From Mastigias papua (Eukaryota; Cnidaria; Scyphozoa; Rhizostomeae; Mastigiidae), in assembly GCA_964019165.1 (NCBI GenBank), contig OZ025277.1:9843534-9907533 (forward strand): DNA of 64,000 nt. Direction: 5' to 3'. Of this stretch, positions 50,306 to 63,167 are shown in pieces. Under the pieces are notes generated by a model. That model was not told the origin of the DNA, made no database searches, and saw only the letters and a list, made by a program, of their open reading frames with translations. The position numbers and the translations under genes were made by a program. Numbering within the stretch: the stretch's first letter is position 1; every line of letters begins with the position of its first letter.

Positions 50306-53300
50306 GTATTTTTTATACACACTGCATTTTGTGTATCATAATATGATACTAGTACACATTTTTTTGTAAGAATGTAGTAATTGATTGCTCAAAACATTTA
50401 GAAAGTTCAATGCTGGATTTTTTAGACAGAGGAAAAATAAAAAGTCATATACCTATAAAATTCCAGTATTGACACAAGACAATTGTCTTTTTTGCTTAAT
50501 TTGTGTAGATTCCCTGTGATAGTCTATGTATGTCAGTGTTATGTTTGTGTAGTGCCTGTCTGTCTGTGTAACACTGTAGTGTTACACAAACTCAAATATT
50601 CTTTATAGGAAAGCCTTGAAAGTTTCATTACTAAAATCGTGAACAAATTAAAATAGTTTTAGTACTTGGCAAGCAATTCCTATAAAACATGTACAATATA
50701 TACAGTCATTCATCCATGTTCATATAGTGAACATGGTTTCTGATGCTGACTTTTTGGAGGCTGTATTGAATAGGCTATATTCCTTGTGACCTTTCAGTCA
50801 GCATTCAGTGATTAGTACTTTGATGGGTGAGATACAATCTTAATTATTCATGTTTTAGACTAGGAAATGTGCTCCACTATTCATGTGCACCGCTGTGCAT
50901 TTTAGCAAAATCTGACAGCTATCCTAACAACAAAGGGTCTATTTCTCTGCCCTGAATGGAGCATGGTATCTTGTTTTGAAGCATCATATATTTTTCAGTT
51001 AGTGTTTTACATAGATAGACCTTGTAGCCTTTTCTAAGCTCTACCCATGTAACCCCAACCTTATGCAAATAGTAATTAAACTTGTATGGTGCAGCTGTGG
51101 TTGAGCCCTAAGCTTTAGTTAACAATGCTTATGTCAGTTTAGTTTCTAAGTTCACTCCATCCCCATGTTTCAATGATTCTTTTGGCTTTTTTAAGCCTCA
51201 AGTTTCATTATAGCCCCATTGGAGTTTTCTGGTGTAGGTTTTGGTAGGAAAAGCTTTGTCAGGTTTTCAAGTTTGGAAGCAAACCAAACACTGAAATAGT
51301 ATTAGTGTTTTTCTATCAAAAAAATGACAAGGTGTGGAATCTGTGCTGTGAAAGTTTGGGTAATAACTTTTCACAGTGGGCAAAGTGAAATATAGTGATC
51401 AAAGCATGTTTGAAAGCAAAAGTATGATATTTTAGTAGTTCAAAGGGGAATATTTCAGGCCCAGGGCTGGTAATGAATTTTTGGCAAGTTGGTTCTTGCT
51501 ATCTGGAGTAAAAAAGTCTTTGTTTACAAAGCAGTGTCAGGTGAGTTGATTTTGAAGATTCTACATGTCAATTGAAATAAGTTGGACATTGATAAAAAAT
51601 GGATTATCTGAGGAACTTTATTAGTGTGCATAGAAAGCTCTATAGTAGGCATCATTAAAGGGACCAACTGTAATGCCATTGCTCTTGTAGAAACCACAAA
51701 AATGGAAATTTGTCAACATGACATTACAACATATCATGTAATCTGCAACTGTTCCACAGTCTAAATCAACTTTGCTCTAGATGGAAAGAACCAAATTGCA
51801 AATATGCTTCTATTATCATGAGGCCTGATACAGTCTGGTTTTAAAAGCACAGAAAGACCATGCTCTTCAGAAAATGCATGTTTTTATGGTATCTTGTTAT
51901 TCCCCCCTCAAATCATTGCCCAAACTTTCAACTGCACTCTTTCAGCACCTTTCTTAGTATTTCTCTCACAATACCATAAAAGTATTATAAACTTAGTGCT
52001 ACTTCAAAACTGAAGAAATGAAGAATTTTATTCCTGTGTAACTAGGCTATGTGAATGCCAAAAACTGTGAAAATCATGTTATGTGCATTTTGCAGAGAAT
52101 GCCCTTAGGTCACTACTATCCACCATGTTTGAGTAAGGTGGTGCAGTACTTTTCAAATATATGTGTTGAGTCCATTGTAATTTTACTCATATTTTATTCC
52201 CTATAGGCTCATGATACTCTTCAAAATCCCAGACAAGAAGAAGAAGAGAAAAATAACATTGAACTCTGTAAAGAGGTATCCATTCTTTATATACCTATTG
52301 TTAACTTTATTTTTTCAGAACTAATTTGGTTTATCTTTTTGCTGTCTGGCAAAATATGCAATGTACATTAGATTATGAAGTACTTTGATAAGTGATATTT
52401 TGTGTATTATCAAACAAGCATTGGTCTGACAGCTTGGAAAGTGAAATTGAACTTTTAGCAATACACTTTTACTTTCAAAAATCCAGAATGACATTAATTT
52501 GATGACCAGAACCAGAACAAAACACATGCTCAAGCTTCCAGAAGCTTGGAAACAGACAAGAGGCCTTGCTTTCATTATTTTTAATTGATAAATGATAGGG
52601 TCATTAATTTTTTACAAAACAGGTATGTTGACAAATTCATTGATATTAAAATGATGAGTCCCTAGACAATATCTAGTTTATTCAGATACTTTGAGAAAAG
52701 TGTGTCTCATCCTTAGCTAGTAAAGTAAAATACAGGTTCATATTTGTAACATACATAGAAACGACATATTAACATAATTATTTCCTTTAGTGTAAATTTT
52801 GATACGTAGAACTCTTGATGACATGAAAAGTCAAAATGAACACATTTCTCCTTAAGCTGTATTTCTCCATCTCCTTGTAAACATAGTAGCAGTTTTTGCC
52901 AGCAACTGAAATGAAAGTCCTTGCAAGACATATCATGTTCACTAGAGCACAAAACAGCAGGAACATGCTTTAGCTTTTTAAAGGATTTTCCCACCGTTTC
53001 AATTTTTTGTGCTCTAGTGAAGTGCCATAGTACCAATAGGCTTTTTTCATATAATGTTGGGTAATATTGGATTATTTTATCTCTTTTTGATATATTGTTA
53101 GCATTGTTCAGTAGAATAGTTTCCTAAAAGAACAAGGGAAGTTTTGCTACATTTGGAAACATCTGATATCATAATTCCTCAAATCAGTCCCTTGGCGAGA
53201 GCTTATTTTCTGTTGACATTCTTGAATGGAGCTAGTACAAGGGGAGCTCATAAGATTGCTTGGAACATGCCACGCAAAAAACTTATTTTCTAAGACCCTT

Positions 53301-56300
53301 TGTATTTATAACATAAGAAGAAAATTCTATATATAAAGATAAATCTCTAACAATTGCTGCATCTTCTTCTGTGATGGGGCTTATTAGCACTTGTTGGAAT
53401 CGCAGACTATTGACACCCATGAGTTCATTCCATATTGCCAATAGTTGTACTCAGTTAGAGCTGTAAAATTGAACAAATTAAGTACCTGCTTGAAATACGT
53501 GTGTCGCGAGGAGAATAAGAGGTCATAAATCGTTCTTCCTTCAATGAGTCGTGTTGCGCAATTGATGGTTTGTATTGTTCCGTAATTTCAGCTGCTGCCA
53601 TTTGCATTTCTTCCCCTTAATTGGAGTTGCTAGATATTGTTTCAATGATGCAATTTCCTGCGAATTTCTTAAGATATAATGGTAAAGAACGCGCTACGGC
53701 TTAACATCTATTCAAACACTATCGTTTTAAGTATTGTCATTAGCAATTAAAGACTAAATGAGTGAAGATCGATTTTAGCATTAACTAGCGCAATTTGAGC
53801 GTCAGACAGAGACTACGTGTTGGCAATATCACGTTGCAATTAAGCACAACAAGTTATTTAGTCAACTTTACACATAGATCTATCTCAATAGCTCCCAACC
53901 TTATTTTGGGCCATGCCCATTGAAATCAATGTTTCTAATTCAGGCAAGCCATTTGCAAACTATTTCTTCATAGAGGTTTACATTTTGTGTTTGGTATTTT
54001 CGTTAGAATAAAAGTTGAAAAGCAAATGTGGATGTCATAGTTTACAGTTAAATATATAGATCTGAAAGTATAAGTCTGTGAAGTTTATCAGAAAAATTTA
54101 GTAGACTGAGACGTGGCATAGTTCTGCAGATTGGAGGAAAGCATCATTATGATCAGAGACATTGCTACTAGGGTGTGGAGCCTCTTTACCGTACAGATTA
54201 GTTATCCATGATCTCTCTTGACACAGTCAAATAGAGTAAAAATAAAAAATCTGGCGCAGATCTGATCAATTATTATCAATTTGCAGTTCACGATGGGTGC
54301 TTATTTGAGGGAGGACTTTTGAGAAATTTCACTGTGAATGAGAAGATTGTTAAGGATGGATAGAATAATGTATTATTTTTAGTTTGAATATGCCTGGATG
54401 GAGTAGTAAAACGATGCCCATGCAGCTGAACTGTTAGTGGTATTTTTAGCCTGCATGATTTTGTGCCAGAAGAGTTTTTTGATTCACAAATTTGACCAGT
54501 CATAGACTGTTTTAATGCAAACAGTGACATGGATTTTGGCATGGCAAAGAAGACCATGGACCATATATTTTGACTATACAATTTAGTACATGTACAACTT
54601 GATTTACTAAAGCCACATGTTTTTGCAACAGTGGACCTTTTTGTAAACTAATTACATGCTTAAAGAGTGATGTCTCTTATAGATAGGATGAATATGCTAT
54701 GAATTACTTATTTTGCTACCTGCTAATGTCACTTTATAGTATTTTTACATCATTGGCATCTTTTGGTCACAATTTTAATGGAACTTTGTTGCCATAGTGA
54801 TATCAGGATATATTTGCTCACCTGACCAACATCAACTGGTTGGCAGGTCATGTGTTTTCATTCTGAGAGGATAAGCAGATGGCCTTAGGCTACGTTCACA
54901 TTACTTCGTTTTCATTTAGATCCGTTTTTGCTCTCAAAAACGGGACTGTTTTTCTTCCCTGTTCACACTACTCCGTTTTCAGACAGAAACGGATATCTAT
55001 CAACTGGTGTTCACATTTGTCCTTAAAAACGTATCTGCTTGACTGCTTCTTTTATATTTGCTCTATTAGTAGCGTTTTCAAATTGTTCCATTTTTGGTGT
55101 TCACACTACAGATTGCGTTTTTGTTTAGCTCCGTTTTCATTTGTCTCTGGTTTTATCATCGTTTTAATTTGGTTCCGTTTTGGGGGTAGACTGATGTGAA
55201 CGCAAAGCCAAAAACGTAGCCGAACAGGTGCGTTTTTGTTCAAAAACGGAATAGTGTAAACGGGGCCATAGTTACTAGTTCAGGCCTTTCAATGTGGCGC
55301 GCGTGATCGCTCACGAGCGCGCAAGCACGCTCCCAACTCAGTTCACGCGCTCGGCTTGTCGCTCGCGCCAGCTTTATGAGAAATATACATCCAAGTACTA
55401 AGGAAAGCTCTAGCAATTTTAATGCTTAGCGCGCACAAACGATCCCACGCGCACGATGGCAGCGCGCGTCTAATTTACTCATTGCAAGGCCTGTAGTTAT
55501 TACTTCTGAGCCCCGGAAAGCGACAAACTAGTTTTATGGAACAAGAAATATAGTTAAGTAAAACTGAAGTAATTTAGGGACCCATTAAGATATCATTTGG
55601 GCTTATCTTTATTCATTGAGAGTCATTAAATTTGGAAATGATGTTCATGATTGGGAATTATTATAGTTCATGGTATTGTGTTTGATGACTTATTGTAGAG
55701 TGAAATAAAGGAAATGAAAACTGGAATGTTTAGATGTATCTGACAATGACTCCTTTACATATATTGTAGATAGACTGGAGTGCAGAGGTTAATACTTCAT
55801 TCCTATAGAACTTGTAAATTTCCATTGAAGTTTATGGTAAAAGTTGTTTACTTATAATGAAAATGTTTCTTTTTATCATATCAGACATTCTTTGCAGTTT
55901 TAACACAATTTTGGCTCCTTTTAGATTTTAGGAAAATGTGATCCTCTGGCAAACAGTGATTCAAGAGTAAATGAACTTTTTAAAATTATGGAAGGACCTC
56001 ACTTTAGAGTAAGCCTTATTTGATCAGTTGCTCATATATTTCATTACTTTTGCTCTAGAACTTTGTTTTTTCAGATGGAAAATTTAGTATCCTAGTAATG
56101 TGGATTACATCTGAATCTATTTTTCTTGCAAAAAAGCTATTTTGAATATGTTGTAGCATTTTTCAACAAGCCATGCTTTCATATGGAAAAGTAATATCTT
56201 TCTCAATTTATTTTTCAGAGTTTGATAGAGGCTCATGATAATGTTTTGTTTAGAACTTATAAACCACCATTATCACCTGTGCTTGCAACTCCAACTGATG

Positions 56301-59300
56301 AAACAAAAGATTCCTCAAATGGAATAGTTATGAGAGTCATTGGCCTTTATAAAACATCAAGTGAGCCTTTGGTAAGTTATTTCACCATAGTCCTTTTGGT
56401 TAGGAACAAACGGATAAACAGCAATCCTTTAGCTTTTTTTGCAATTATGCTCAAGTTCAAGAAAGTCGTAAAAAATCTATATTTAATTTTGGCAATGATG
56501 TGTATTAAGTAGCAAACCAAAATTTTACATGTATGAGTAGTTTGATAGTATGCTCAGAGTGTTCATGGTTTATAAACCACATATAAGTATAGTAATATAT
56601 CTTTGTGATTCTTAAGCAGCCAGAAATTCAGCTTGATGAAGAAGCTTATTTATCTAGTAATTTTTGGATGAGGTATTTAACATTTAGTACCATTTCATTT
56701 CTATTCAGAAGCCAAATGACTTTGAATTTTTTACTGAAAACATTTCCCAGGGTATAACATTGGCTGTTGATGATGATTTGAATGTGTATATTGCAAGAAT
56801 CCTCAAAGGTAGCTTGATTGACAAACAAGGTAAGATTATATCAGCTCTACACACTGTTATTATGAATTGTACCTTTTAGAGTTTTGTACAGTCTTTACAA
56901 AAGACAAAAGACTAGAATTTCTCTTCACTACTCAGTTTTTGCAAGTCACAATTGCTTGAAGTGATGTTCTATTAGTCTACAAAATTTTCACAGGGTTATT
57001 GTTGGCTATTAAAGTTTCAAACTCACTACTTCAGATTAGGGCCATTTTTATCAAAAATTGTATGATCAGGTAGAAATGGATATGAAGCAAAATCAGCACC
57101 AAAAAGAGGGGCTAGCTGGGGAAAATTTCCATTGCCAACTGATATGATTGTTCTCTGCAGCCATATCCACTAATTTTCAAAATAAATGACAGTAACACTA
57201 TTTTTTTCGCAATTCTCAGTCAATATTAATATGGAAGAGCAATTGTTATACATACTAGTGCTAATTGACTCTTGAATTCAGTATTCTCGTTTCAAGATTT
57301 AAAATTCTCGAATGAGATTTATAAAAATTGGAGTGAAATTTCGCAAGTTTAGCAGTTCAGATATGTCATCATGTAACTTCAAATTTGGTTGAAAGGAAAT
57401 AAACTAGAATGAAAATTGAGATGAAGGCACCATGGAACATCAAAAATGGCTTTGTACATTTTCAAAATGTAGTAAGGAAACTTAAGATGGAAAAAAAACT
57501 TGCGAGAATATGTAATTATTATAGAAACAGATGCCACAAAAGGGGTCATGCTGATCTTGAGGTGAAAATGCTCGGCAGGCTTTCGTGGTAGAGGCGTGTG
57601 ATCGCACGCACGCGCATTTCATTGCTAGTTCCGTTGGTTTTCATAATGAACTCAATGTTCATTGTTTAATTTTTCTGTCACTTGTAAAGGAGGTCACACC
57701 TCGTCATCATTACTCCATTTTTGGGATGGAGTAATGTCGACTCAAAGCTAAACAACGGAGCTAACAGCGGAGCGATACAGGGAATTTTTAACTTACTAAC
57801 TACTGGGAAGAAGTGTCCCCTTACCCCTAATGCTTTCTTCAGTAGTGGCGAGCACAATCATAGAATTTCCCTGTTGTTTGGGCCCTCTCAAGAACTTTTT
57901 CAAAGAGAGAGTGGTATTCCCTGGGGTTACCCTAGCATCATGTAGAAAGAAGTGTGAGCTTATTGTTGTGAACGTACCATGAGTGTTGCCTACTTTATGA
58001 TAATGAATTTCTCAAGGCATGATCACAAAGGTTTCGCCATCTTTGTGGCCATTTGAGAAATTTCCCCGCAAGTGAAAATTCCATAAAAAAATGCTATGTT
58101 GTGAATGGGACTGGAGTATAACCGTTTCAATCTTTATGATATGCTTAAAACCTCACCGTGTTAGAGGCCCTTTACATGGGATTTCTCATGTAAAGGGCCT
58201 CTTAGATAGATAGTTATTAATGACGGATTATACACTCGAATTTCGGAAATTACTGGGATCTATTGTTGACTGGATGATCGAAATCCGTATGTACTCGGGG
58301 ACATTGCTTTCGAGCCGTATGCACACGGGGACACTGTGACACTACATTCCACTACACACCTGGATGGTTTTAGCCGTGTAACATCTTGCACTCATACCAT
58401 AGTCTTCCTACAAAAGCCTGCTTGCTATTTTAGAACAAACTGGCAATGGAGGAGAGAATACATGGATTATAAGAGCTTCCACTTCCAGGAGCGTTTGAAT
58501 AACTGGCCAAAGAAGTGCTATATTGTTTAGCATACAGACTTCAGTAATTTTACAGCCATGTTCTGAAAGTCAGCAATAGCTTCGTTTATGGGTTGTGATA
58601 AATATACCATAATATTTTCACTATATATGACCGTGCATATGCAGCGTGATTTCAGTATTTACGGACATTTGACGTTGACTAAGGTGAAAAATCGTAAGCA
58701 CACAAGAGCCCATATTTTTGAAGCCCTCTAGCCCGAGTTGGTTGTCAGTTAGCCTTTGAAGCAAAATTCATCCGAGTGCAGGGATTTTTACTACCAACAA
58801 ATATAAAGTAGCTACAGATTTATGGACAGCTATAACCTGCAAGCAAGGCTCTTTAGAGACATATCCCCTTATTTATTTATGTGTTTCGAAACCTACAAGG
58901 TAAAACCTTTATGCCATAACTAAGTGTTTAATTTGGTTTTCCAGGTCTTTTACATGTAGGTGATATAATTATGCAAGTTAATGGCGAGCCTGTTAAAGGT
59001 GATCCGGATGAAATCCTTGCTAAATTGGTGGGTTTTTAATTTATATGTCATTTTTTCTGAATGCAGATATTAGTGCATATCGTATGCCAAGTGCTCCTGG
59101 CTCAATTGCAATTGTTCCCTTATATATGAAATTCTTGAATAAATCTAATCATTTTGCCATAATAACCTGAGGCCATTGTCAGTGCCCAGTTTGTTTACAT
59201 TTGTATCTAAAGTTTTGTACTGAAATCTTACATATCAATTGACAGAATAAAGGAAATTTACGTAAAAATGGTTATTTATTTGCCAGTATTCAATAGGTGT

Positions 59301-62300
59301 TTGGAAGTCCCTCTGTATGCATTCCAATGAGCTTCTTGTTCTAAATATTTATACCGCATCTTTGCATTTATTTACTCTTTTTTACGGTGAATTATGTAGG
59401 AAAGAAGTTGCTTATTTTTTGCAGTCAATTGTTATTTTGAAAATTGTAAATAAGTTTATTTCTTTGGATCCTTTATTAAATTCTCTCTATTGTTACATGC
59501 TACATTGCATGATTAGACGAGTAGCCGTATGATTGTAGTACCCGTCTGCTGTGCAACAGGTTGATGACATGCAACCTTACATCATGAAGCATTCAGCCCA
59601 GGATAAGCGCGCCACGTAGGAGACATCAGACATTCCTAATTTATGGATCGTGCATGGAACTTTGCACTGTACTTTTGCCATGTATATGATACTTTACATT
59701 ATTGATATTTATAACGGAAACAGCAGAGAAATAACATACAATCTTATTCTTGTTGCATTGTCCTGTTTTGTATGAGCAAGTAGCCAGCCAATTCATCGTA
59801 TTTCTACCTGTTTACATTGTTAGAAAAATTCAACTGGAAATGTAACGTTACACGTTATTCCAAGCTTTAGAGATAGTCATGGTATTTGTGAGGTATGTGA
59901 AGAAATGTTTTTGTTTGATTTATTTGATGACAGCAATGTAGTACTATTGTGGCCTGTGGTGCATAGCCTTTTGCTTTGAATTATTAGAGTTAGGATTAGC
60001 TTTTTTCCAAACTCAAACAAGGCTGAATATAATATCATGGCCTTCACCAAGAGTAATAATTATCAAACATCTTCCTTGGTTTTACGTCATCAAACTATCT
60101 CTATATGTTCAAGATTATAATTTTCAGTATTTATTTTTAATGGGCAAGTTGAACGTGTTAGTTTATTCTTCCTTTGCATTTATAGTGTTACCTGTATATC
60201 TTTTGATTCACATCTTGTAATGAAGTTGTTTTTGTATATTTTTAGTTATCCACCCCTGCACTTATTTAATCACTTCATGGATTCTTTCATTCGTCCGTTG
60301 ACTTTTTATAGGTTTCTTTTATTCATGAGATTATGTATTACCTTGATCATTCAGATTTCTATACGTTCTATTTCTGAATAATTTTTTATTTCAATCTACA
60401 GATATTTGTGAAAGCTCATTTCGATTATGATGCAACCAAAGACAAATCAGTCCCGTGTGATGGAGTTGGATTATCTTTTATGAAAGGGGATATCCTGGCT
60501 ATAGTCGACCAATCAGATGCAAACTGGTGGCAGGTAATTTGTGCCAATTTTCGGAGAAATAAACTCCTCACAATTAGAAGTGCTTGATTGATTAGCTCAG
60601 CCAAATTGTATATAACTGTTATTTTGAACAGTGTTTCCAGCTGATTGTGTTTGTTGTCGTATGAAAAGATTTCCCATCATCCCTTTCTTTTAATGCAGGC
60701 GCGATCTGTAGATGGTGGAAACACTGGGCTTATTCCAAGCCAAATGCTCGAAGAAAGGTGATTGGATTTTGAGTTCTCACTTGTCATGAACAGAGCTGCT
60801 ACTTCACCATTAAGTTATTTATATATTAGCAGGAATTCCAGCAATTTGGGGAGAAATGCATAACTTATGATTCCCATATCAGGCTTTTGTTTTCCTTATC
60901 TTGTTCTTAGGTGTATCAAAATCACTCTTAAGTTGTGTCATTTGTGAAAAGCGAGGCGCAATTTTTGAGGATTTAATCGCTCAGCTTCGATTCTTTGTTT
61001 TTATTTGTAGGTTAGTTTCCCTCTTATGAATTCATTTTTTGTGCTTGACATTTTCTAATCGTGTTGTCATTTCTTTTTAGTCGGAGAACCCAAATAACAC
61101 CTGCACATAAATCGTCAAGAAGTAAGTTAAGCTGTCATTGTATTTAAATGATTATTTATTGCAGTGTATTAACTCAGCTTAACTCTGCTGAGTGGATATA
61201 TTTACATAGCTTCATGCAAAGAAAACATAAATCAAGAACTGAAACATCTACGAATCAGAATGCTGGTTGCAGCAAATTGTTTAATAAGGCAGTATTTTGA
61301 GTTTAAGAATAATTGTGTGTTGTTATTATGCCTGCTTTTCTATTGATTTGTTTGCTTTTACAACATCGATTCAGGATATATGCAAATTTGTAATGGTTCT
61401 GTTATTTATCGCAGTGCTTTGGTGTTTTGATGTTCTGCATTTGTAGTGTTTGGGTTTGTTCTTCTACAGTAATCAGATGTGGCGGATCCAGAAGTAAAAA
61501 GAGAAAGATGATGTACACGGCTAAAAAGAATGCAGGTATAACATACATGCTTAGCACTGATTCAGTGATTAGCAATGTCAGCTTGTTTAGGATAGAATTT
61601 TTACCTTCACAGATTTCCTTGGATATATGAATTAAATAACTACTTGTTTCTTTGAGAATTTTTATATTTGAAAGCAATTCAGTATTCAATTTTCCTCTCA
61701 AGAGCTACCACGCCTGGGGCTTTAGGTTCCATGAAACAGAAATCTGACCCTCAGATAACATTTTAAACTCACTCTGTTTTGCAAATAAAGCTTTCTTTCC
61801 TCCATTGGAATGCAAATTATATGATCACTTGAGAAAGTTTGGTCTGCAGAATTCAACTTGTATGATTATGGATTACAACAATAACAATATCCCTTTCTAG
61901 GACAATAACTAACAAAATGACGTCCTTAAGAAAATCTCATAATTTAGATTGCTTGGATTTGAAATGTTGAATGATGAGGTGTAATACCTATACAGATTTG
62001 CCTTTTTTTTGCTATTTATACACTTGCTTTTATGCATTCTTTTATTTTAATGCAGCATTTGATCGATTAAATGTTCCAATTTATGAGGAAGTTGCAAAGA
62101 TGCCTCCATTTGAAAGGAAGACGCTTTTACTCATAGGTATATGTCTTTTGGTGAACATTAATTAATGTGCTTTGATCAGTTTCAGTAATAAGCTTTTTTG
62201 GTATTTTGGACCTTTTCAATATCATTGTTTGCCATTTGTATGGTATTGATTCTTGTGGCTCATGGTTAGATTTTTTCAAGTGTTCTCCAACCTTTTAAGC

Positions 62301-63167
62301 AATGCCTATGCCCATTTTTGTCCTAGGTGCACCACGTGTTGGCAGAAGAACACTGAAAAATAAGCTCTTAATGGATGCAGATGTATTTGGATCTACGCTT
62401 CCACGTAGGATCAGATTTTTTCATTTTATTTGCTGTAAAACATTAGTTTTTATATTCCGTTTTATAATTCAAAGACAATAGAACGGAGCAAAGATTGCCA
62501 ACGCTCTGCCATTACAAATGAAAACTGAGAAATATTGCATTCATTTCAAGAATGCATTAAAGGAACATTTCAAGGATTGAACTTTTGTGTGCACCATGGA
62601 CTCACTTTGATAGATGTTCACATTTTATTTGCTTAAGTTCAAGTATTCCACTGAGGGATTCTCTTGATAGCAGCTTTATTTTGGCTGATTGGATTACCCT
62701 GTTAAAAAATATATAGTATTATTATCATTATTAGAATTGTGATCTGACTTGTGATACTCTTCGTAGTACCACAAAGAGATTTTTTATGCAACATTTCAGG
62801 TATATGTTTGAGACTTAGCTGCTAGCCGGATGTTGTGGGTATGTGGTGTGTGGTTTAGGCTGTATATATACTTATTGTGTTTGGGTGTATGTGTATGGTT
62901 CTGTTGTTTGTAGTTGTTTATCTGTGTGATTGTTCGTTTATTTCTCATTTCCTTTGAACAACAGATACTAGCAGACCAAAAAAGTCAGGTGAAGAGAACG
63001 GAAAGGGTTATTTCTTTGTTTCGCGTGCTGAAATGCAGAGAGACATTGATGACGGCAAATTTGTTGAATGGGGAGAATATGAAGAACAACTATATGGGAC
63101 AAAAATTGATTCCATTAGAAATGTAATGAGAACTGGTAAAATGTGCATTTTGGATCTAAGCCCAACG
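50121..63167 (+). CDS. MPP2/MPP6 (Varicose)-type MAGUK scaffold, 3' end outside window
   Basis: Fourteen exons join in frame: 50121-50305, 52207-52275, 55925-56008, 56219-56371, 56751-56829, 58945-59027, 59824-59892, 60402-60533, 60699-60757, 61081-61121, 61470-61535, 62056-62136, 62327-62404, 62965-63167. They give about 460 codons: L27N, L27C ([25 protein letters not shown]), PDZ with GITL carboxylate loop and [19 protein letters not shown]3 ([12 protein letters not shown] to [15 protein letters not shown]), HOOK with [14 protein letters not shown], and the GK-like half. [11 protein letters not shown] and GRRTLKNKL point to MPP2/MPP6 rather than PALS1, MPP1, MPP3 or MPP7. Such scaffolds organise junctional or membrane complexes via L27 and PDZ contacts. 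Translation may begin at the ATG at 50186 ([10 protein letters not shown] aligns with the family N-terminus) or in an unseen upstream exon, since the frame is open to the acceptor. Confidence 0.95.
52938..53045. repeat. short inverted repeat resembling PLE terminus
   Basis: TTCACTAGAGCACAAAA (52938-52954) and TTTTGTGCTCTAGTGAA (53005-53021) are perfect 17-base reverse complements. The right flank GTGCCATAGTACCAATAGGC resembles the outer end of the PLE fragment at 41886-41913 (TCTGTAGTACCAACAGAC). It is probably a tiny remnant of the same family. Confidence 0.65.
53046..54880. other. MPP intron DNA, nothing recognised
   Basis: Intronic between the second and third visible MPP exons. No coding block or repeat family was recognised in this part. 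Confidence 0.45.
54888..55267. mobile_element. MITE-like element, GGC(C/T)(C/A)CGTT(T/C)ACA ends
   Basis: The left end GGCTACGTTCACATTACTTC and the reverse complement of the right end GGCCCCGTTTACACTATTCC match. The interior is full of direct and inverted TCCGTTTTC / GAAAACGGA sub-repeats. It is 380 bases, non-coding, and ends 14 bases before the next MITE. Confidence 0.8.
55282..55492. mobile_element. AGGCCTTTCA-family MITE, copy C, CpG-rich and inverted
   Basis: It starts CAGGCCTTTCAATG and ends CATTGCAAGGCCTG, with TAGTT directly on both sides. Reverse-complemented, it aligns end to end with the copies at 34156 and 34733. It is strikingly rich in CG dinucleotides (GCGCGC blocks), unlike its relatives and surroundings. 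Confidence 0.87.
56751..59027 (+). CDS. MPP PDZ-core exons (56751-56829 and 58945-59027)
   Basis: The first exon encodes [20 protein letters not shown] and SLIDKQ; the second encodes [20 protein letters not shown] and PDEILAKL. The joint is phase 1, splitting a glycine. GITL replaces the GLGF-type peptide-binding loop, as in related MPPs. The intron between them carries a palindrome-rich insertion. Confidence 0.94.
57640..58205. repeat. palindrome-rich insertion in MPP intron
   Basis: Three hairpins occur: ATTACTCCAT/ATGGAGTAAT with a 7-base loop (57709-57735); an imperfect one around 58007-58062 built on GAATTTCTCAA/TTGAGAAATTTC; and AGAGGCCCTTTACATG/CATGTAAAGGGCCTCT with an 8-base loop (58163-58202). 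It is probably one or more degraded MITEs; ends are undefined. Confidence 0.6.
60402..60757 (+). CDS. MPP SH3-domain exons (60402-60533 and 60699-60757)
   Basis: The exons encode [18 protein letters not shown], then [20 protein letters not shown] and WQ, then [19 protein letters not shown]. This is the MAGUK SH3 core, ending in phase 2 before GTGATT. The spacing and the WWQ-intron-AR junction match the MPP2/MPP6 pattern. Confidence 0.95.
62056..63167 (+). CDS. MPP guanylate-kinase-like exons, truncated by window edge
   Basis: Exons 62056-62136, 62327-62404 and 62965-63167 encode [20 protein letters not shown], the degenerate P-loop [32 protein letters not shown], then [32 protein letters not shown] and [15 protein letters not shown] domains are generally non-catalytic phospho-peptide binders. 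The rest (from the expected QALKVLR-type block) lies to the right; nothing resembling it was seen in 63168-64000. Confidence 0.95.
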
